NCBI RefSeq assembly: GCF_018294505.1
Contig: NC_057814.1
Span: 298,699,379-298,763,378 of the forward strand
DNA from: Triticum aestivum
Taxonomy: Eukaryota; Streptophyta; Magnoliopsida; Poales; Poaceae
Length of the DNA: 64,000 nt
Direction: 5' to 3'
Part shown: positions 55,620-64,000 of the stretch, one piece after another
How positions within the stretch are numbered: position 1 is the first letter of the stretch
How the letters are laid out: the number at the start of each line of letters is the position of its first letter
Translations under genes and position numbers: made by a program
The notes under the pieces: model-generated
What the model saw: the letters and a program-made list of their open reading frames with translations, nothing else
Database searches by the model: none
What the model was told of the DNA's origin: nothing

Positions 55620-56460
55620 AGCTCCGCCTAAACACAACATTTGCATGTACTGTAGTACTAGACTTAATATTCATGTTTCAGTTTCATGTTCATTTTAAAT
55701 ATTGAACTGTGGACCACAGATGTCTTACATTTTACTCCCTTCGTTCCTAAATATTAGTCTTTTTAGAGGCTTCAAATGGACTGGCACATACGGATGTATA
55801 TAGACATATTTTATTGTCTAGATTCACTCATTTTGCTCCGTATGTAGTCACTTGTTGAACTCTCTAAAAGACTAATATTTAGGAATAGAAGGAGTATTTT
55901 TGAATTCGTGTCATACATGCATGGTTTGGAAAAATAGATGCACTATACTTATTGGATTGTTGTTGTGTTCGTGCGTGTGTGTCTCTCTCTCTGTGTGTGT
56001 GTGGTCATATGCTTGATACATACAAAGTTTTCTCACCTCCATATTGTTCATCTTTCAAATTTGAATTTGCATTGGAAAACTTACTAGGGATACCATGAAA
56101 TGTGAAATCCACGTTGAGATCACTATATCACAAACTCACTCTAATTCAACAACTCGTCATAAATCAATTACCATGTTTAGATTAGTATTTGCAAGGAAAA
56201 TACTGGTATTGTAATACACATAGATTCGTTCGGCAATTTAAAAGGTTCCTTTCGTATTCTTGAATGGTAGGACCCAACGGCGTGCCAGCCAGACCTTGGC
56301 TCGTGTTGATCCTAAAAAAAACCGGGCTCGTGTCCTTCGGTGGCGTGCATGGTACGCACATTAGGCAACCCCAACCAGTCGAGCCTCAGCGTTTCAAGTC
56401 GAAATATCTGGCGGCCAGAATTCCAGCCCTAGGAAATTCCCCTCATGTCCCCGGTCCATA
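55620..56460 (+). repeat. Local segmental duplication, copy 1
   Basis: Matches 60075-61050 in order: 'aacatttgcatgtac', AGTTTTCTCACC, AAATCCACGTT, TTGCAAGGAAAA, GAAATATCTGGCGGCC. Contains a Stowaway element that copy 2 lacks. Confidence 0.75.
55735..55894. mobile_element. Stowaway MITE (Thalos-like)
   Basis: 160 bp, CTCCCTTCGTTCCTAAATAT left and matching right end, TA at 55733-55734 and 55895-55896. Confidence 0.9.
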
Positions 56461-57360
56461 ATGACTACCGATGAACAACGGAGGCATGCTTTAGTAACTA
56501 GACAACGTTACCTACCGTGCCGAGCACGGTTCAATTCCCTCGGTCGCCGCTCGTCAAGGTCACCCGTCAACTGCATTGCCTAGTACTACTACTACTACAC
56601 CAGGATGGGCACAGAATTGAGCCCGTTTGTTCGTGCTTAGTACATGATTTAATATATCAGGCAATGCACTGGTACGGAGGGATTATCCTTTTACTCTGCA
56701 TATATAACTTGTCTGAAGTCTAACTAAGCAAAATGTTTGACCAAATGCTTTCTTAAGAAATACAACACGACAGATGTACGGCTTGAAAATATATTGCATG
56801 ATGCAGGTTATGATATTGTTTCGAATCCTGGATCTTAAATTTCAGAAAATCCGAAAGTGAGCATAAATTCTTGAAACTAAGCATGGTCACGTGATATGGC
56901 ACAAATATTACTTCGTAAGTTTTTTCTTCAATTTGAGACAAGCTGCTTATGACAAGTTGCACAAATGAAGAGCCAAGGTATTTTGGAACAAAGACCTGTC
57001 ACGTTAAGGTGAACGCTTTCACTATTGAAACCGTGGGCGTTTACGTGCCGCCATGAGTCCCCGCTTCTCATCGGCAGGTGCCGTCCGAGCAAGCGTGTGA
57101 GTCAACGGGAGGCGTGCGAGCAGACCGCTGCGCCGGCTGTCAGGGAGGCGTGCGAGCAGACCGCTGTGGAGGCTCACCGGGAGGCGAGCCCTTTGACCAG
57201 GCTCCGCCGCCCACCGTCGTCCCAACTGCTCCCACTTTTAATGTCGCCGGCGCCGCAGTTTAAAATCAACCCCGCACTATCCGGTATCGCTACAATCCTC
57301 TCTCTTCCTCTCCGATTCTCCTGTCGTCTACCTCCAACTAGCCTGACCTAAACGTACGCC
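56461..57360. other. Non-coding stretch with a small tandem duplication
   Basis: No gene up to 57360. GGGAGGCGTGCGAGCAGACC is duplicated at 57109 and 57145. A CT-rich leader-like stretch (57292-57330) precedes the ATG at 57361. Confidence 0.55.
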
Positions 57361-58002
57361 ATGCCGCATCACGATGGTCTGCCCTTAGTGTTCCAGTTTC
57401 CTGAGGAAGTTACCCAGCCGGAGTCTCAAGAGCATAAGGCTCTTTGGGACGAGCTTGAACTGGCCTTGCGGGAAGACGCGGCGCCTTCCCCGCTCCTGTT
57501 CTGGCTCCCGTCGCCCCGACTGCGCCAGCGCCCATCCCCATGGCATTGATGGGTGGGAGCCGCACATTGTCGCCGAGCTTGATCCCACGGGGTTCCACGA
57601 GGTCCCAGCCGACTTTCACGTGCCCGTGCACCTGCCAGCGCATGCGCGCGTGCACTGACGCGCACGCCCGTGCCGGTGCCCGTGTACACGAATGTCTCCG
57701 CCGCGCCGTTGACAGCGCCTGTCCCCGCGCGGGTGCCAGTGCCCCCCTCAGCGGCATGGATGGCCGCCATCGACCGCTTCCTTACACCAACGCCAGTCGC
57801 CTCCTCCCGCCAGTTGAGTCGCTCTGAAGTCCAGAACATTTTGGCCTTCCTTGAAGCTAGGCCAACGTCCAGGAGTACGCCAACAACGGCGCAAGACGTC
57901 GCCGTCGGTTCGGTGGCCCGACGACACACAGAGCACGGCAGAGGAGCCGCTTCCCACCGCGAGATGCCCCCGCCACCGCCGTGTAATCTAATTTTGCCAT
58001 GA
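57361..58002 (+). pseudogene. Unrecognised GC-rich small gene, frames broken
   Basis: The ATG at 57361 starts MPHHDGLPLVFQFPEEVTQP, then DELELALREDAAP, closing at TGA 57547-57549. Other frames remain open across the middle. The first frame re-opens at 57670 (MPVPVYTNVSAAPLTAPVPA, WMAAIDRFLTPTPVASSRQL, SEVQNILAFLEARP) to a stop at 58000-58002. Two compensating frame changes between about 57500 and 57670 would join the first and last parts. The predicted protein is Pro/Ala-rich with one helical segment and no known domain. A leader-like CT tract precedes it. It may be a decayed host gene or a chance open region of GC-rich DNA. Confidence 0.35.
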
Positions 58003-59100
58003 AAAACGTTCGGATTGCCATGCTTAAAATCTGAACGTTTATCATTTCCGTTTATTTTATATCGATCGTCGTATAATTTAAAGTCGGAGTCAGACTGAAC
58101 GAAATGTATGGTTTGATCGATTGAATGTTCTGCTAGAGCCGTATCAAATTAAATATAAAACATCATCAAGCCACATGTATTCCTTGTCATCCAACGACCT
58201 AGACTGCTTCAATGTCGAGCGCTCAACACGTTTAGCGTGCAGTTAATTTCATGCCAAAAATAGTGCTAATCACATGACAACACGCAAATAATATCCTAGT
58301 AGTTAATATCCGCATGCACTTAATATACTTCCAAATTAACGTGCATTGCACGTACACACTGACTAGTGCTGCTAGTACGTGAAACTGGTGTCGTGACTTG
58401 TGAACGCGTCCAGATATGGTCAACGGCAACATCGCCCGCGAGTTCTTCCTGTTTGCCCGTGCGTCTAAACGCAGAAGGGGAGGAGAGAGAGAGAGAGCAC
58501 ACATGGAACCCACCAGTAAGTGAAGGCGAATAGTACTAAAAATAATATTACATGTTATCCATTAATTAGGCTGTGGTAATATAAAAACATTATGTGAACA
58601 AAGGGGGTACAACAAACATTGCTATTCTACGTATGTTGCCTATTGACGTGCGGCTTGAAGGCCCGGTCGCATGTTCGATCCTCGTCCTTTATTTTTTAAT
58701 TTGTATATGGGTCCAAATTTGTTTCATGACATGTGGGCCCCTCGGTGTGTAGTTTGTAGCACTTTAATTTGTGGGTCGAAATTTGTTCCATTCCAAGTGG
58801 ACTATCGGTGTGTAGTTTTGTAGCTTATTTATAATAATTAAAGAGAACAACATAGTTTTTTCAATAATACCATGGTGCGACGTTGAAGGAGAGAAAGGAC
58901 GTGCGAGAGAGCGATTACCGAGCGAGAGGGAAATCAACCAGGGGAGTTGCGTGGTTTGCAACGGTGTTTGGAGTAGTTGTGGGCCGAATGCTACGAAAAT
59001 ATAATCTAAACCGACCGGAATAAATGCCTACACAAATTAATCCAAGGTTGGAGTGCCCCTCGCAATGTAAATAGCTCCGGCTTTGCGAGGGATGGAGAGG
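58003..59100. repeat. Non-coding stretch including B-box-like segment, copy 2 (58500-58760)
   Basis: No gene seen. 58500-58760 matches 54240-54480 (CCCACCAGTAAGTGA, GTTCGATCCTCGTC, GGTCCAAATTTGTTTCATGA). Confidence 0.55.
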
Positions 59101-59109
59101 TAGTAGCTT

Positions 59110-59830
59110 CAACGCGTGGAAGATACGGTGTGAGAAAGCGAGGTCAATCGAGAGACATATAGATAGAGAGACAAAGTGAGTGTGGTCCGACATTCATTGA
59201 ACAAATATATATGCTCTGGAGAGATATTGTCCGATTGAGTTTTTTTGGCAAGGGTGGGGGCTGTAAGATAGAGCTTGAGAGATGATCCAGTCACAGATGT
59301 GTAGATATATTTTGTGCGTGGGAGGAAGCAAGGTCAACCGATCACATAGGGTCGCCGTGCGATCGAAAGAGTGAGACGGGTTGGAGAGAGTGACCTAGAT
59401 AGACGATGTGCGTGAGAGAGTATACAATGTGAATAGGTCGAATTGGGCTCAAACATGGTGATATATCGTTTTTGTCCGAGAAAGAGCGAGGTCAATCGAG
59501 ACATACGGAGAGAGAGAGAGAGATTGAGTGAGCATGGCCCACCATGAGGTCGAAAGAGTGGCGGCGGCTTGGATGGACTGACCTAGATAGACAATCTGCG
59601 TGAGAGAGTATAGAGTGTGTCGATCGAGGCCCGAACAGGGAGATATATCATTTGTGTGTGAAAGAAGACGAGGTTAAATGAGACTCAGATAAAGAGAGCG
59701 AGATTGAGCGAGTGTGGCCCGCCGTGTGGAAGAAAGAGTGAGATAGTCTCGAGGGAGTGACCTAGATATACAACGTGCGTGCGTGCGGACGAGAGGTTGG
59801 GGGGGGGGGCTAGATAGGCAATGCATGTAT
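59110..59830 (+). repeat. Tandem repeat of about 185 bp, about four diverged units
   Basis: TGACCTAGATAkACrAysTG recurs at 59390, 59579 and 59758, and GCGAGGTCAATCGAGA-like text at 59139 and 59487. Purine-rich strand with GA runs. No gene. Confidence 0.8.
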
Positions 59831-60540
59831 TTAGCGCGAGAGGGGAGAGGGAGGGGGAGAGAGAGAGAGCTCGGCATGGGGTGCAATGGCGGGTGTGTGA
59901 GGTAAATACATTTGGTAACAGAGTGGAAAAAGGGGTTGTGTAGTTGAGAGACTTAGAGATCGGAACATGGAGAGAAAGAATGAACGTGTGTTGGGAACCG
60001 ATAGCTTCCTAAGGTGGTTAGGAGAGGAAGATTGACCAATACAGGAAGTATGTAGCGTTTGTGCGGGGGGGGGGGGGGGGCTAAAAACAACATTTGAATG
60101 TACATAGTAAGAGACTTAATATCGATGTTTCAATTCGGTGTACATTGTAAGATTTGAACCGAGGACCAGGCATACGGGTAATTATTTCGAATTCGTGCCA
60201 TACTAAGTTTCGAAAAGTTGACATTGACTCAGTTTGTTGTGCTATTTTGTAGGGCATATGTTTGAATCCATCCAAAAGTTTTCTCACTACCATGGTGTTC
60301 ATCATATGCATATGAATTTCTAATAAAAAAGTAGCGTGGATATAGTGAAATGCGAAATCCACGTTAGAATTGGAGATCGCTACGTGACACACACTCTAAT
60401 TCAAATAACTAACTACGTGACACACACTCTAATTCAAATAACTAATTATGTGACACACACTCTAATCCACGTTAGCGTGGGTACCGTTTCAATTTTTTTT
60501 AAATAACTCCTCATTAATTAATTTATAGTACTCCCTCTGT

Positions 60541-60634
60541 TCACTTTTATAAGACCTTGAAGACATTTCAGACAATGTGCAAAACAGTTCATTTTAAGTT
60601 GTCTGAAACGACTTACAAAAGTGAACGGATGGAG
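60541..60634. mobile_element. Stowaway MITE
   Basis: 94 bp, CTCCCTCTGTTCACTTTTAT left, inverted right end, TA at 60539-60540 and 60635-60636. Almost the whole element is a hairpin (GTCTGAAA.. against TTTCAGAC). Confidence 0.9.
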
Positions 60635-60777
60635 TATCTCGTTTCGAATGACTAACTATTGCAAGGAAAACACGGGCATGGTAATACATACAGATTCATT
60701 TGCAAATGAAAGAAGATTCGTTTGCATTCTCAAATGTAGGCGCACCAGGCATACCAGGGACGTGTCAGGGTGGACGC

Positions 60778-60888
60778 TGCTTCGGTGCCTTAAAGGCAAC
60801 TGCCTTTGGATCACTGACATGTGGGCCAGCCACCTGTTGGGCCCACATGTCATGGACACAAAGGCAGGTGCCTTAAGGCACCGAAGCA
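60778..60888. repeat. 111-bp hairpin with about 48-bp arms
   Basis: TGCTTCGGTGCCTTAAAGGC at the left pairs with GCCTTAAGGCACCGAAGCA at the right. The arms run through TGACATGTGGGCC / GGCCCACATGTCA near the loop. Confidence 0.8.
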
Positions 60889-61163
60889 TAGTCCTGTCGG
60901 GGTGGTCGCGTGTGTCGGACGGACGCGTAGCACCCAGCCACCCACCCCCTCCCCCCAAAAAAGGACGACGACAATATAAGTTCGCGCTTCCACGTTTCGG
61001 ATTGAAATATCTGGCGGCCCCAATTCCAGCCCTGCAAAATCTCTCTTCTCCACCGTCCCCTTCCGCGCCCAGATTGCTCAAATCCCTAATTCGCCGCCAA
61101 CCCTCGAATCGCCCCTCGTCTCGTCTCTTTCCCCACTGTTTCCCACCTCTGTGCCGGACGACA

Positions 61164-61400
61164 ATGACGAAGACGACGGTCGCACTTCACCACCGCACCG
61201 GAGCTACCTCATCTACGCCCTCGTCCACCGCACCGGGTGGTCCACCGACAACGTCGGCCGCCGCAATCGATGTGCCTCACAGACACCGAGTTCCACCGCA
61301 TCAGGTGCGCTTCACCGACGCCGTCTCCCAGCTCACCGGGGCTACTTCACCGAGCACATCGTCGCACCTCCGCCCCCCGAGGCTGTTGGGGCTTCACTAA
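61164..61400 (+). CDS. Small Thr/Ser/Pro-rich ORF, doubtful
   Basis: ATG at 61164 after a CT-rich leader-like stretch; 78 residues starting MTKTTVALHHRTGATSSTPS and then low-complexity. Short CACCGsATCrGGTG-type repeats (ttccaccgcatcaggtgcgc, ttcaccgacgcc) give the frame its character. No domain. It follows the duplicated segment, so a gene promoter may have been duplicated with it, but copy 1 has no matching ORF. Real expression is uncertain. Confidence 0.25.
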   Translation: MTKTTVALHHRTGATSSTPSSTAPGGPPTTSAAAIDVPHRHRVPPHQVRFTDAVSQLTGATSPSTSSHLRPPRLLGLH

Positions 61401-61816
61401 CGGTCTCGTCAACCGCATCGTAGCGCTCCGCTGCCACTCAAGATCTGCATCCGTGCGTGGCCAGCCAACGCCAGCGGATAACCCTCAACGGCTTTGAAGT
61501 GACCCGAACTCTAGCTAGGCGAGCATGCCCAAACGCCGGCCCGAACTAGGTATCCACACATCACTCCCTTGTGCACTGTTCCGACGATGTTTGGATATAC
61601 TTTCACTGCTCTCTTAGCTTACACGCCTATGCAACTCTGACTTTAACTCTTATTTCTTCTGGAGATATCATCTGAAACAAGCAAATCCATTTTTTAGCGA
61701 AGCATGACGGCGCTACGGGATTTGGTACACATCCTGCACACCCGTATAACCTTGTAAGTATCTGTCCTCCGGTACAACATCAAGGTCGATTCCTCTTATT
61801 TGATCAACCATTCGCC

Positions 61817-61945
61817 GTGTCAAAAATGCAGAGGGGGATGCAAGGAGCACAAGGCCTGCACATCCAAGCAAGTGGTAACATGGACTTGTACATGGAACAT
61901 CCCAAGCGAAAGCAGAGCTACAGTGAGCCTGTACAACGAGCTAGC
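61817..61945 (+). other. Duplicated exon, copy 1
   Basis: Open frame ending at a consensus donor: reads GLHIQASGNMDLYMEHPKRK then SEPVQRAS before GTAAGT (61946). The matching exon at 63669-63764 has the same splice phase and end, so both look like exons of a plus-strand gene or of a repeat containing one. Confidence 0.45.
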
Positions 61946-61959
61946 GTAAGTCCCTGCAT

Positions 61960-62500
61960 TTCATTTAATTCGTACTGGCATTCGTGTATGATTTGTGTGC
62001 AGTGGCTGATCCACGAATTCAAGTTACCAGGGCGAACATTTAACTTAAAAAATACGAAGGCACTTGCACTCCGGAAATCAACATAACTTGAGAAATGTAA
62101 AGCTACATGCACTTTGAAAACTAGCTAATGATCCAAAGTAGTTCAGATTATAAATACTAAATGATGCAAGCACCAAAAAAATAAAATGCAACATGGTGTA
62201 CAAGGACTACAAACATGGTCTGTACCTGCATGAATTATTCGTTCTCTGGCTGAAAATATCGAAGTGTAATTGCACGTATAACCAGTGCGCAAACTGCATA
62301 TCAATATATCTATCCTGCACAAGTATGGCAATAGTTTCAAACAACAGATTATAAAAGGAGTTATGCTATGTTGTCATGATACGGGGACTTTCTGGTAGAT
62401 GACCTCGACGTTTCCTCAAGCTATGAAAATTCACTATAATTTGCTTGTCATCAACGCCTGCAAATCTCTCTCTCTCTCAACATAGTAGATCATCATTAGA
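61960..62500. other. Non-coding stretch
   Basis: AT-rich, no gene or repeat recognised. Confidence 0.5.
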
Positions 62501-62511
62501 CACTAAATCCT

Positions 62512-62748
62512 TCAATGAGCTTGCAAAATGCTTGCATTAGATCCCTCATTAGACACTATATGTTCATCACCAGGAGCATGTAAAATGTTTGCATCAAATC
62601 CTTCATTAGCAGTCTGTTCATTAGACACTTCAGGCTCAAGAACAACATGAGCTTGTATGTTTGCACCGGAAACTTGATTAGATACATCAGATTCAGTCAG
62701 TTCAGTATTGATTGGGGGAGTTATAAAATAAGTAGAAATTGGTTTCAT
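62512..62748 (-). CDS. Possible first coding exon with internal repeats
   Basis: On the minus strand a frame of 78 residues starts MKPISTYFITPPINTELTES and contains repeated VSNE..(N)ASILQAH / VSNE..FDANILHAP units of about 20 residues. An AG lies before the ATG (about 62763), and a GC-rich leader-like stretch is at 62850-63110, so a leader exon is plausible. The start MK.I..YF with acidic Asn/Ser-rich repeats loosely recalls N-termini of plant hAT-type TTF zinc-finger proteins. That is a weak resemblance and no catalytic part follows before 62512. Confidence 0.3.
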   Translation of the reverse strand: MKPISTYFITPPINTELTESDVSNQVSGANIQAHVVLEPEVSNEQTANEGFDANILHAPGDEHIVSNEGSNASILQAH

Positions 62749-63109
62749 TTTCTCATAGATTCCCTACATACAAGCAGTTTTACAACACCGTCAGGTTTAA
62801 CTATTGGCCAGAAATTGAAGAGTTGAATTAGATATAATCAGGGATGTGATGTAGCTGCTCGTTGCGCATGCTACTCTTGCAAGCTGCGACTGTCTGTTTG
62901 CGCAAGCTCGATGCCATGCCCGTGCTGCCGCCGCTGCCTCCCACGCAGGCTACACCCAGGGTTGGATCTTCATCTTCTTGTCCTTCCGTTCGCTTGAAGA
63001 CTAGCGACCGCCCTCCAACGAGGGCAGGAGGAAGTGTTGTGTCGGTCTGTCCAGCGGCGGCTAGGTTAGGAGCAAACCAGACTGGAGGCTGGAGCGAATG
63101 AATTGGGAT

Positions 63110-63640
63110 TTTTCCTGCTGTCGATCGATATGGGAGGCGCTCATTTGGGCCGCGAGCCTGCTATAGGGCCTGCCTTGCACTTATGTTATTGGCCCATCCA
63201 AATTGAAACATTTTTCTTCATTTTTTACATTGCCTGCTCGTGCGTTGGGACGAACAAAACTAGCATGGGCCAACCTGGACGACCAAACTAGGTGCACACT
63301 TTCCAGCCACCTGAGGCGGTCGCCCATACCAGCCCCTATGGTGGCGTCGCCCCTTTTTGCGTGTATGATTGGATAGTGAAAAATATTCCAGTGGCGCTTT
63401 TGATTTACCCATAGAATGGTTGAATTGCTTGTTTCTATGAACTGAGTTCGCCAATAATGTGAAGGATGCCAGTCTTTTCATCCTGTTGTAGATTGCTTAG
63501 ATCTCGATATGCCAAAAGTAATCACATGAAATATACAATAAAAGCTAGCGTGATGTCTTTGGCTACAACTAGTCTGACTACACGTCCTCATATAACATAT
63601 CAAGGACGCACCATCTTACCAGATTAACCATTCGACTTAC
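63110..63640. other. Non-coding stretch
   Basis: No gene or recognised repeat. Confidence 0.5.
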
Positions 63641-63668
63641 CCATGCAGTGTGGGAAAAAAGAAGTATT

Positions 63669-63764
63669 GGGACTGCGTATCCAAGCAATTGATGCCATGG
63701 ACACCTTCGTACAACATTGTAAGCAAAAAAGAAGTTGCAGTGTGCCTGTACAAAGAACTAGCGT
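63669..63764 (+). other. Duplicated exon, copy 2
   Basis: Reads GLRIQAIDAMDTFVQHCKQK then SVPVQRTS before GTAAGT (63765). About half of the residues agree with 61854-61945, and the donor is at the identical place. Confidence 0.45.
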
Positions 63765-64000
63765 AAGTTCAGTTACGTGCTTCTTGGAATTTTAGTTAGC
63801 CACTTAGTGCAAAATTGTTCAATTACGTTGCTTGGCTTAATTTAGTTTGCTACTGATTACATAATGGCACAGCTTGTTAATCATGTTGTAGACTGCGCCT
63901 ATCTATGTGTTTGATACTTACTCTTAAGAATTACCTGTTTGCCTTAACTTAAATATCTACTTGTTTGTTTAACTGGTTTGCTGCTGCAACAGCGGGTTAC

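Larger units (their letters stand above)
60075..61050 (+). repeat. Local segmental duplication, copy 2
   Basis: Counterpart of 55620-56460. It lacks the MITE present there, but carries its own MITE (60541-60634) and hairpin (60778-60888). A small triplication of GTGACACACACTCTAATTC lies at 60384-60465. Confidence 0.75.

Overview
The window looks like intergenic DNA of a Triticeae grass (wheat, Aegilops or barley type). The grounds are a BARE-1/WIS/Angela-type Copia element, a Tat-lineage Gypsy element with an antisense gene, a 4.2-kb Sukkula-like solo LTR, CACTA subterminal repeats, and many Stowaway MITEs with the CTCCCTCCG end and TA target duplications. There is no prokaryotic gene organisation. 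Coding capacity is mostly transposon-derived, plus a few small host-like genes and a cluster of decayed minus-strand genes. Four N-runs (21894-22141, 32692-33029, 36078-36736, 42970-43284) interrupt the assembly, mostly in or beside repetitive sequence.

Layout. 1-21260: a Gypsy (Metaviridae, Tat-like) element, cut at its 5' end by the window. It has gag, then PR-RT-RNaseH-second RNaseH-integrase, then a spliced antisense gene with its own promoter, then the 3' LTR. A complete 8.5-kb Copia element (2365-10898, TSD GTGGC) sits inside gag. 21261-24000 is CACTA-like and other repeat sequence that recurs, in the same order, at 43740-46650. 24269-25099 is an uncharacterised plus-strand gene with a TATA box. 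26000-31800 holds two decayed minus-strand paralogues with B3-like exons, plus MITEs. 32000-38290 is mostly satellites, purine-rich DNA and repeated exon-like modules. 38294-46900 is a second CACTA-type element split by the solo LTR (38411-42604, TSD ATGTG). 46934-53345 is a minus-strand cluster: two B3-like genes, one unrecognised gene and a coiled-coil gene, each with a common upstream sequence module. 53500-64000 has a chain of inverted-repeat elements, a local segmental duplication, small GC-rich ORFs, a ~185-bp tandem repeat and a duplicated exon.

History. The nesting gives an order: CACTA-like DNA first, then the Gypsy insertion, then the Copia insertion. My hand comparison of LTR pairs agrees (about 3.7% divergence over 243 bp for Gypsy, about 2% over 1.7 kb for Copia). 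The points most worth following are the self-contained antisense gene of the Gypsy element (six coding exons plus a leader intron, TATA box and two TGACGTCA palindromes), a 34-bp inversion carrying the LTR TATA box, the upstream module shared by the minus-strand genes, and the duplicated loci with reciprocal empty MITE sites. All splice sites, family names and ages were read by eye and not confirmed by any search.
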